Assembly: GCA_944472155.2 (NCBI GenBank)
Contig: OX235272.1
Span: forward strand, 106,460,020 to 106,524,019
Source of the DNA: Trichobilharzia szidati
Taxonomy: Eukaryota > Platyhelminthes > Trematoda > Strigeidida > Schistosomatidae
Reading direction: 5' to 3'
DNA: 64,000 nucleotides
Of this stretch, positions 40,901-52,900 are shown in pieces (position 1 is the first letter of the stretch; every line of letters begins with the position of its first letter). Made by a program: the position numbers and the translations under genes. The notes beneath the pieces were generated by a model. It was not told the origin of the DNA. It searched no databases and saw only the letters and a program-made list of their open reading frames with translations.

Positions 40901-43900
40901 TGGTTCGGGGTTAGATCCCCGGCGACTGGACGCACTCCGTTACCTTGCTAAGCCAGTAATAAGACTGGTAAAGAGGAAAGGTTGGGCGGAGGCTAGCAAG
41001 CCCTATGTTCCACTGGGAACGTGAAGGGATGAAAAAGAACGAAAATGACTAGAAATTGAGCTTTGGTCAAGTCAGTAACAGTGGTAATGAGGTGTAGAAA
41101 TTAAATCAGGTAGGGGTAGAAAACAGGAAAGTTGAAAATGTAAAATACTACAATTGAAAAGACAAAATAATACTAATGAAGAGACAGAAAGAAAGAAATA
41201 GAATTTACCTGTCTGTTATTAAGATAGACTACATCCATTACAAGTGTAGTGATTGAACGAACTTCTTCTGTATGCAGAGTTCAGGACTTAACAAGTGAAT
41301 TGCCATTGCTTTTGCAGTTTGAAGAAGTTTGTGATTAGATTATAACCGGCATATATGTATATTTTTATATTAATTCTCCATTAATTTTTAGGATTTAGTT
41401 GGAACTCAATTGTTATCTGAAGCTGAAGAGGTTATACAGTATAAATTAATGCCAGAACAACGTCCAATTCTTCGTGAAGCATGGCAATCACGTCTACTTG
41501 GTTGTAATACTGTTGTAGAAGATTGGAGTCAAATTATTCAACTGAGAAGTTTAGTACTAGAACCATTTGAAGATCGTAAATCATGGTTACGTTTTGCTGG
41601 ACTTTGTCGTCGAAGTGGTCGTTTTGTAAGTGTGTGTGTGTGTATTATTCAGTATTATTGATTCTGTTTCTACTCTTATGCTAGGGCTTTTTTCATTCTT
41701 TGCATTTTGATGTAGGGAAAACATTCATTAAGACATCTAGAAAAAAACCGACAAATTGAGCAAATAATACATAGAATATTCTAGAATGGTTGTCATTAAC
41801 AATATTGGTGTGTTTTAAATAATATCGATTTGTTAAGATCACAATGGAATTACCACAGTTCAAGAAAGATGCATAAGTTATAGTAATAAGCATAAAAATG
41901 TAATAGCTAATAGAATTGTAACGACAGAAGACAAGAGCCAGGCAACAGATACTTTATTGAGAAAATCAAGAGGTATTTATTTTTATGTACATTATTATCG
42001 GAGTTATTATTAGCTGAGAAGCAACCTCTTCTGATTGGTTGTCTTCTTGCTGAAGGTTTATTCGGTTATTGCTTTTGTGGCCGTTTCTCAGAAAATCAAG
42101 TCATATATCTTTGAATCATATTTCCGCACTTTAACTCCACTGTGATTGGCTGGTGATTTTCTCAAGGTTAAGCTTTGTTATTGTTTGTTTTCTCATGACC
42201 TTGATTCGGGACGTGAACATTGACTTGTTCGCAGCCAGCTCTCACCATAGAATAACAAATAAAATTAAGGAAATTTCCACAACAAACTGAGGATCGTTGA
42301 AACCTTGATGTCCAGTCAGCCGGATAAGGACACTGTCTGAACCAATTTCTTCTTTTGGATACATAGATTAGGCTTCTTACTGTAAATTCCAACAGCCAGC
42401 CTCAGCAATAAATATGTAGTAGACCAACTCTTAAGGTGAAGTTATGATAAGTTGCTATGCGGTAGTTGACATTGAAAGCTGCCTGGTTAACATCAATCTT
42501 GTGTTCTGTATTTACGAGATGAGAAAGTATAGAACTATGAATGGACTTTTTTCTCCCTTACTTAACCACTATGCAGGAAGGTGTTCGGAAATTCGACAAT
42601 AAACACACGTCTTTTATGTGTATCTACCAATTTGACTGCTCCTGTGGAGTGAGCCAGTTACATACGCCGTACAATTAGGCGTGTTTATCATTGGATTTCC
42701 GAACACCATCGTGTATGGTGGTTGGTTAAGTAAGGGACAAACAAAATCCATTCATAATTCTGTACTTTCTCATCTCGTAGATACAGAACACAAAATTGAT
42801 GTAAACAAGCCTGCTTTCAAAGTCATCTACCGTATACCAACTAAGCTTAATTTTACCTCAACAGTTCGTCTATCACATATTGATGAAGCTGGCTGTTGGC
42901 ATCTACATTAAGAAGCCTAAACTATGAATCCTAAAAGAAGAAATTGGTTCAGACTCTTTCCTTACCCCGCTGACCATCGAGGTTTTAATGATCCCAAATT
43001 TGTTGTAGAGATTTCCTTAATTTTATTCGATATTCTACTTAGTGCAGTATTACATTTTTATGCTTATTATTATAACTTATGCAACTTTCCTGAATTGGAA
43101 AGGCAAGATACACCTTCATCAACCTGAAACCAGTTTGGAAATCTTCTGCCTTCACTCAGCATAAGAAACAAGATTCGGATTTTTAACACAGATGTCAAGT
43201 CAGTCACCTCTTCTGCACGGGTGAGAAACTTGTACTGCGTGTCACTAAAAGAATTTCCAACAGGTTATTGCAGACTTCCATCAACAGTTGCCCACTTCTC
43301 TGGCTCCATAATGAAGATCAAATGGCTGGCCGACCGGCCAGAAAGAATTAGCAACAAGAAACTCTGACTGGGAACAAACTAACCAAGAGCCGATCACTCA
43401 ACATATATGTAGAAGTAAGTGGAGATGGGTCGGGCATACACCACTGAGGAGGCCTTCTAATGACGTCGCGCGCAATGCAGGCCATTGCTCGAGTGAACAA
43501 TGGGAAACGACGGGTAGGTCGTCAGTGCGAGGATGACATGGAGGAGGAGGAGGAGATGAGAGATTATGGGCATTCGTGGGGTCAGCCAGTTGAAGAGGAC
43601 GGCAGAGAATAGAAGGAAGTGGAGATGTGTTGTTCAAGGTGTATGTTCCACTAGAAACCCATGGGATTAATAATTAATAATAATAGTAGTGAATGCTTCT
43701 AGCAGTAATATTCTTTCTACGAGGTAGAATGTGTGCTGCTACCTGGCGTCTGGCTTGTAAGCGATCGATATGTGAAATTCAGGATTCGATTTGTCGATAA
43801 TCGAACCAGCACCTCACATGTTGCTTGATGAGCATCCTACTATTAAGCCCCACCGACGTGCCTCTCTATGTTATTAGAATAACATGTTACTTTTTGTCAA

Positions 43901-46900
43901 TTAACATCATTATTATTACCTTTATTTTTTCTTCTCCTGAAATTCACTTACACAGATTCTATCACGTCAAGTATTAGAAAATCTCCTAGGTTTAGATCCA
44001 GCTGGTATACCACCGAGTGAGCCAATTCCAAGTCGTGATCCAGCTATTGTATTTGCCTATTCTAAATTATTATGGGCAGTTGGAGCACATGAAGAAGCTG
44101 TTAGTCGATTGTGTGTATTGAAAACACAAGTTTTAGAACCATTACTTAAAGCTGGTGGTGTTGTTGGCAGTGGTGGTGGTGGGGATGCAGTCAATGGGTG
44201 TGGATTGATGAATACAACTATTGGACAACAACAGCAACAACAACAACAAACATTTTGGTCTCCAAATTTAATCAATACAAATGAAATATTTGATAGTTGG
44301 GATTTGAAAAATCTCACTAATCATGGAAATAATAATAATGAAGAGTTAAGAAAACTATTGGCCAAGTATGTGTCTTTATTGTTATATTATCCTGTTGTCC
44401 GTCCATTCGATACTTCTTTTTTTAACTTTTTTTAAAATTAGCATTATTTAAATGTGATTATCATTCAGATTATCAATTGAAACATTGAATGGGATTTTGT
44501 CTGGTTGTTTAAAATGTGTGTTTAATTGAAATTTGGTTGGAGGATTTCATCATGAGCTGACATCAGTTAGAGAACCATTGGAAAACCAGCTGGGAGTACT
44601 GGACAGCTGTTTCGTCCCAAGTGATGACTCTTCATCAGTACGCACCCAAGATCTTCTGGTTACAAGGTGAGCTCGAACCCCCAGTGTGTGCGTACTGATG
44701 AAGAGTCCCAAACTAGGACGAAACAGCTGGTTTTCCAGTGGTTCTCTAACTGGTGTCAGCTCATGATGAAATCCTCCAACCGATCAAACTAAATCCCTAC
44801 AAAAACCAGTACTTGATAATTTAAATTTGACTCCGATAATGGGATTGGTTGATTTATAGAAAAATAGATTGTTGTCCTTGATATGATTTGCCATCTAAAA
44901 GTTCCCTAAACACGTCACATCTTAGTAGCATCACTTTGTAATGTCTTTTCATGTTATACTAAGTATGTCTGACAGTAATGAAAAGATGAACATTCAAGTA
45001 TTGGTTTGCAGGGAGTTGATTGATTTCAGGATTTCATCATGAGCTGACATCGGTTAGAGAACCATTGGAAAACTATTAGGGAGGCAGGGTTTAAAATTGA
45101 TGTTTACACCTCTTTTAAAGCTATCTATAAAACGTGTTTGGGGACGTATCCTAAAGTTTGTGGAATCCCCCTAACCGACAATTGGAAAGTTTAAGCCAAC
45201 TTTATGCGTTCAAAGCAACAATTCGTCATCACACTAAACCTTTCTTGGCAAACTTTGCTTTTATCCTAGCCAGGGTAGATATACTATTACCTCTGTTATT
45301 TGGATTAGTGATCGTTACTGTTTATTTTGACCTTCAATAGGTCCTTTTAACTTGACCTAAGTAGTCTATTTTCTCACCTCTTAACTCTTTATTGATTGAT
45401 TAAAAATGCCCATTAAAATTGTCAAAACAATGGTTACTGAACAAAGAATACTCTTTTCGATAACTCCTTCATCAGGTTCTACAGTTATATATGCATACAT
45501 AATAGTGAATGAATCAGTGTTATTATTAACAACATTATTGTTGTTTAAATAACATCGAATCAATAACAATAATATCAATGGATTACAGTTCAGTGACATC
45601 AACGTAACAATACACACTGAATATCAGACAGACAAATTAGGAAAGATAATAATAAAAACTCATGAATTTATATTCTCTGCTGAAGACCCGCCAGGGCAGT
45701 AGTAGTGGCTGGACTTGCTTATTTTGCACACAAAGCACTGGATGTTTCACACGAATTGCGATAGCCTCAACTGTTTGGATCATGTTGTACCTGGATGTTT
45801 TTGACAATTTATTTGGTACTCGATAGATGATACAGAAGGATTCTTCAATGCTGCCTTTTTGGCTAGTTTGGACCAGATGGGCCAATATGGAACTGTTAAT
45901 GGTTTTTACTACACTTTTGCTTAGTCATACTTGGAGATGTTCTCGAGCAAGCACGAATAATCAAGTGCCTAGAGCAACGGCCGATATAACTTGCTCCACA
46001 AGCGCAGTTGAATTGATAGATACAATTTGAAGTGGCTAGTCTAGGTACTTCATCTTTCAATCGAGGAATCACCATCGGTTGTGTAGAGAATAAGACGTGA
46101 AGTTCGCTAGCATTAAAAGTTCTTTGAACTGATTTTCTTAATTTCTTCGTAATTATTTCACTTGGTCTATCGCCCTTGAATTGCAGTTGTGTATATATTA
46201 ATGGAGGTAGGTAGCTAGGTATTCTCATCAGAGTGTGATCAGATTGTTCGAAATAAGTGTTGTGCAAATACACATTACACACGATTTAGAGAAATCACTT
46301 CTTCCTTCTTATTGCTTTGTCTAAATTCATAAAGGGAACTAACTGTTTTAAATATTAATCTATGTAAATTAGAGTAAAGCGTGTTGAAGAAGATCTCATT
46401 GAAAACAATATTTTCTTGTTCTAATATTAAATAGTTGGGAATATTTAAAAACCTAAAATTAAATGGTTAATTTTCCTTTTTATTATTTGTTGCTTTTCTA
46501 AGAAAATATTCCGTCTTACCTTCTACATCAAGAAGTTAAGACATTCTGGAATAGCCCAACCCTTATTCTTACGATTCGTTAACTTTTGCATCCTGCCTAT
46601 TATTTCTATTGTTCCCCCTTAGTTTTTCCAGGGCTACTGAAGAAGGACTATATCTTATTACGTAGATTGTTAAAGGTTGTCAGCAGGGTAAATAAGCAAT
46701 GTGCCACTTAACCAGCTTGTTAAATATTCTGGTTGACAGGCACTTGAACTCATGTGAAAAATGGGCTAAATCCATTCTATCTAACTCACACCACCCTCTT
46801 CATTCACAACTCCCCCCTTGTATCTCATCAGGCAGGACCAAAAGCCTATATAGAAAACTAAATGCTCGCATTAGCAAGTACAAAAACTCAACCATACCCT

Positions 46901-49900
46901 ACTTAGCTCGTGTACTGTGCGATAAAGAAAGCATTAGGCGTGAAACTTATAACTTATTAAATAGTCAGTAGAACAATTGGATCTCGTCTTTCCAACTCAT
47001 ATCATTTATAGGTACAACGTTTTCTTTCTTTCTTTTCCTTTTCTCTCTCTTTTTTTGTTTTGTTATGTGCTGCTTTGTTTCTCTCTTCCTTGCAAACTCT
47101 ACTCTTTCACACTCTGTATATCTCGACCTTTTTGTTGTTACCGCTTACGCCAGTAAATATGCTAGTATCTACTTTTCTAAACACCTTCAAACATTCTGTT
47201 CACTTTTGGCTTTACTGCTGCCGATATGCTAATATGTTTTGTAGTCAAAATTAACTGAGACTACCCATAATCTATGTAGAATTTTATTTATTGATAATGT
47301 ACTAACTGGATACAGTACTGTAGTACAAATGCTGAGAATTCCATTCTGTATCACAAGTACTGTTTTGGAATAAAGCAAATTTATATTATTATTATTATTA
47401 TTCAATTTCTATTTTTGTTTTTTTTTTTTTAGATGTTGTCTAAAATTAGGCTTATGGTATTCCGAGTTGTATACACGTTCACCGCCTGGGAGTAGTGGTA
47501 CAGGCCATCAAACAGACAATCATTCGTTAACTATACCACCACCACCGGCAGCAGCATCCTCATCCTCGTCATCTTCTTTATTCATTACAGCTACTACGCA
47601 TAATAATAATAATAATAGTAATGGTTTACAGTATTCTGTAGCAGCTGCTCGTAAACTAACAAAAGTTAATAACAGTAATGATCCATATTTATCCGTTAAT
47701 ACAAATGATACTGTTATTGATATGCATGAATCAAATAATCGTAATAATAATAACAATAATAATACTGTGCATAATGCAAATATTACACAAACATGGGAAG
47801 AATGTCAAGCATTTGTTATACAGTGTTATCAAACAGCTACATTATATGCACCAGATAATCATAATGCCTGGCAATCATGGGCTATGGCTAATTATGCTGT
47901 ATTCAATCATTTAGACACACTGAAAGCGTGTTTAGAACGAGCTGAATTAGAGTTGAATAAGGTAAGTTTATTCAGAGAGAGAGAATGTCTTGGTTTCTTT
48001 TTTTCCGTCCGCGTACCTTCGCATTACAAGTGTGGTAGAACATCATGTAGCTTCAAGGTTTGTAGTTAGTTAACAGTAGGGGGTGGTGGTGTTTATTTTG
48101 TTTTTATAGGATGAAGTTGGTAGCCTCATACTCTTCATGTTCTGTCTTTTTGAGCTCACCCACCACTGACTTGTAAATCAAGCGACAACAAATTGATCTA
48201 AGTATGTTGGTCTTATTTTCTCTATTCTTTTGAACACCTTGAACAGTGTGAGCAATCTTCGAATGTTTGACGTGCGAGCGATTCGTTCTTGCTGTCAAAT
48301 GTAAGATGGTGCATGTTTGCTACAGGACTGGATTGGACTACATTGACTCTCAGCTTAAAGATACGGGGAGAGGTGATGAAGTGGTGGGAATTTGCATCAG
48401 CCAATGCCAGTGGGGTTGTTCGCTGACGAAATCTTGGTACGCATACAGAAGGCTCATTCGGCATATGCCAACTTACACCATCTCTGGCTTGATAGATGTG
48501 ATATCTGGCTGGCTGTCGATCAAAGGGTGTGTGTACTACTGAGCAGTTCGCTCTGTCCCTCTTTATGGCTGCGAGTGAGACATGGCCATTGAAAGTGGAA
48601 GATACGAAAAGCCTGGCTAGCTGTCTTTTTTGATCATAGCTGTCTGCACCCTATCACCCGTGTAAGGTGGTGGTATATTAGGGTGGGTAATATTGAGGTG
48701 AGGCATCGGTGGTCGAGTGCTAGGTAGGTAAGGAAGGGAAATCAGTCGACGCGGCAGTTATGAAGCTAGACCGACTGAGTTGGTTAGAACATGTATTACT
48801 AACAATCGTCTTACTCGATTGGCAAAGTTAGCTGACTGACATAAGATGCATGAGCTTGGAAAAGAGTTAGCTAGTGGTGGCTTCAGCAGCCAATGAAATC
48901 TGCAGCAGTTAGTTTGCGCGCCATCCAAATACGGAGGTGTAGACTGCCTGGCTGTTTGGTCGGAATCTTCGGGATGGTGAGAACCAATGGTGGCTAGAGA
49001 CAATTGGTGGGTGATATGGTTCAAAATCGTTGTCATTGACAGCGCAGATGCATTCACTCCTTATGATTTATAATATCGAATAAAACTATTGTTCTTACAT
49101 ATCTCTGTTTATTATCTATCTTTACTCTATTCTTTTGCTTTGTGCAATATAAGGAGGAAGTGTGGCAAGTGGAACTGCTGCACATCGGTGCAGAGTTCTA
49201 CGTTGAAACCAGTCAGTCAGTCATTTGCTCTATTCAAGTTTAGCAAGGGAAATAATTGTATGCGATGTTGTTCATTGGCTTCTTTTTTTGTGGCAATTGA
49301 CTATCAACCATCAGTCATATCAAGTTTCGAAACCTGGTTTTATTCTTGTAGAGTTTTCTGGAGATAGGTAGCTAGATATTCTCATTAAGTGTCACACAGT
49401 AGAATCTCTAGCTCACTCAGGGTAGGTAAATGCACTCGATGGTGAATTTTTCTTGAGTGTAGTAAACACAGGAGTCAGACAAGGATGCTTATTATCACCA
49501 ATGATCTTCCTAATTGTACTGGACTGGATTATGCGTCAGACAGTGGGAAACGAGAAGACATGGATATCCTGGACCGATGTGAAGAACCTAGAAGACCTGG
49601 ATTTCGCGCGTGGATGATTTATGTTTGATGTCACACAAGATCGAAGACTTACAAGCGAAAACCGACAAACTGGTTGAAGAAGCAGCAAAGACAGGACTCC
49701 AGGTGAACATAGACAAGACGGAGGTTATGAAAATAACCAACCAACAACAACAGCAACATCCAGCGCCAATCACCATCAACTGGAGGGATTTGAAAGAGGT
49801 TACTTCTTTCACTTATCCAGGGAGCATTGTCTCAACTACAGGAGGAACGGACGAGGATGTCAAATCGAGAATCGGGAAGGCGAGAAACACATTCATCAAC

Positions 49901-52900
49901 CTGAAACCAATCTGGAAATCTTCGTCACTCAGCCTGCATCAACAACAAAATTCGGATTTTCAATACAAACGTCAAGTCCGTCAGTTCTTCTATACGGATC
50001 AGAAACTTGGCAAGTCACAAAGAATATTTCCAACAGCCTGTTGCAGACCTTTATCAACAGCTGTCTTCTCTCTATACTGAAGATCAGATGACCGCCGGAA
50101 AGAATCACCAACAAGAAACTATGGGAAGAAAGAAAACAAGAACCAATCGCTCAACAAATATGCAGGAGAAAGTGGAGGTGGATTGGACACTCGCTGAGGA
50201 GGTCGCTGGGTGACATCGCGCGTCAGGCCATTGCTCGAGTGGAACCCGAAAGGGAAGCGTCCAAGGGTGACATGGAGGAGATCGTGTGAAGAGGAATTGA
50301 AACAGTGTGGATTAACATGGATGCAGGTGAAAAGTACAGCAGAAGACAGAAACAAGTGGAGACGTGCAGTTGAAGCCCTATGTTCTACTAGGAACCCAAG
50401 GGAACAATAATAAAATAATAGAAAAATCACTGTTAACTTTTATAGAGCTTATGAAAGTATTAAACTCTCCGTCTGAAAGAATATGATAAAATATGAAGTA
50501 TTACTACACACCAAGTAGTAAATAATGAATATAATGCTTAAGAGGATTCTCTGTAACTGGAAATTATTCATATTTATCTTATCTAGTCACGGTATATTTT
50601 TGACAGTATGTTGAAAATTAGTTTACAGATATAACGAACTTGTTTTGAACTGATTCTCTCCCACTCTGAATGAAATCCAATTGGGGTGTGGGTACGCCTC
50701 TCTGATGTGCTCTACCCTTAAATTAATGTGAAACTGTCACCTAATGTGTTTTCTTAGATCACTGCAGTCTAGCTAGTTGGCAATTTCTACTGTGGTGAGA
50801 GCTTTCTGCTAGCCGAAATCGGTAGACAGCAGTTTACGTCAGTATTTACGTCCCGTATCTTGGTCATGAGAAAAAAACAAGAACAAAGACTTATTCAACA
50901 ACCAATCACAGCAGGCTTAGCGTGGGTGGATACGATTAGCAGATACATCAACGGACTGTTTAAGAAACGGCAACAAAGAGATGACAGAATAACCTTCAGC
51001 AGGAAAATAACCAATCAGAAGATGCTACCTCCCTGCTAATAATAACGTGCATAAAAATCTATAAATACATGTTGACTTTCTCAATAAGGGATCTGTTGCC
51101 TGACCCTTGTCTTCTGTCGTTACACTACTTGTTATCCAATCAGTAGCATATTATCTCATTACTGGTGTTTTTCATATTTGTTGTTACTGTAATGCTGAAC
51201 TGAGTTAGATAAAGCCATAACCACTATGTTGTTACCTTACCAAATAGGATTGATAATGGAAATAATTATCTCTGCTTTCTTATTTTTTATTTTTTAGGTT
51301 GGTGGTATCGAAAATCAAAATCTACGATCATCTCGATGTAATTTCTCATCCCCCGCTGCTGGTAGCCATGGTTCGAATGCTTTGAATTTACCTGGTGGAG
51401 GTGGTGGCGGTAATGTCCCATCATTACCACAACCAATAGCAGAGTTGGTTCGTGCAAAAGCTGATTTACAACGATGTATGGAGTTGCATGCTGCTCCATC
51501 TGTTCGAGGTTTTGTCAATTCTATCAGCTTATCACCAACAGCTAACCTACAGGTAGGGTCTCGTTTCACACCTGTGTTACATCAACGTGAAAAATGACAA
51601 GATTTTTTGCGATTTTCTAAAAACAGGCGTGGAATTTTCATTGGAAACACTCACTAAATAGTGTCATGCGTTTAGTTTTCTGTTTGGGGTAGACTGAATT
51701 CTATCAGTGAACAATTGTGAGTGCATTGTGATGGCGAGCTATCTATACTCTGTGTTGGCCACATTGCAAAGTTGACCTATAAAATTCAGACATCTATAAA
51801 AAAAAGATTAAAATAACTGAGCAAAGAATATCCTTTTCGATAATTTCCTCTTCTGGCTCTACAGTTATACATATGCTTATGTACATAGAATATTCTAGAA
51901 TGGTAGTCAATAACAATATTGGTGTTGTGTTTTTTTGTCCAAATAATATCGATTTGTCAAGTATGATCGCAATGGAATTACAGTTCATTAAAGATGCATA
52001 AATTATAATAATAAGAAAAATATAATAACAGATAGAATACCAAGTTACATTTAGGGAATTTCCACAACAAATTGAGGATCATTCGTATCTAGATGGCCAG
52101 CGGGGTAAGGACAGTGTCTGAACTAGCTTCTTTTGGACACATAAATTAGGCTTCTTAATGTAGATCCCAACGACCTCAGCAATGTTTAGTAAACGAACTG
52201 TGAAGGCGATGTTAAGATTTGTTGGTATGCGGTAGATGACTTTGACAGCCGTCTCGTTAACATCATTCTTGTGTTCTGTATCCCCAAGATGAGGTAGAAT
52301 AGCACTGCGAATAGATTTTGTTTGTCCTTTAATTAACCACTATGCAGGATGATGTTCGCAAATCCGACGAGAAACGCGCCTAATTGTACGGTCTATGGAA
52401 GTGACTGGCTCACTCCATAGGAGCAGTCAAATTGGTAGATACACATAGAAGAGGCGGAATTAGGCAGTCTAGCTTTTACTTCCGAATGCAAAATAGGGGT
52501 GGTTTTGAAGATACAGCGTAATTCAGCAGCAGAGAATGCTCTTTTTGTCGCATTCCTAAGGTGTCGTGTGTTAGTATCTCGCTGATGTTATCCCCGAGGA
52601 ACTGAATTTGTGAGAATAAGGCCTTTTTAGGAACTGTTGGTACCTTGGGCTGCACCAAACAAAGGACTAGACACATTACACTAGTTAATATCCACTATAG
52701 TTGTACAACAGTTTAAAATTATTGATATAAGTATAAAACTTGGGCACTGTGGTAGAGTGTAACTCCATTATGGATAAGATTTTATTTTGATAAGTCACAC
52801 AGTGTTACACAGTAATATTAACTGATGACGTTTCGAGCACAAATTATTGTTCATAATCATATGAAGTCACTCACTCACACAACTTTTTCCTTCATTTATA

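Noticed and set aside
40860..40930. Possible tRNA gene
   Set aside because: tRNA-like boxes, but fused to an RTE-1 tail and lacking a proper acceptor stem; a SINE head.
47520..47756. Minus-strand Leu-rich frame
   Set aside because: Shadow of the Ser/Asn-rich part of mTOR exon 15.
52800..52845. Hammerhead ribozyme on the + strand (ctgatgacgtttcg)
   Set aside because: CTGATGA is present but no GAAA box follows at a suitable distance; the motif is the complement of CGAAACGTCATCAG in the PLE-B terminus.
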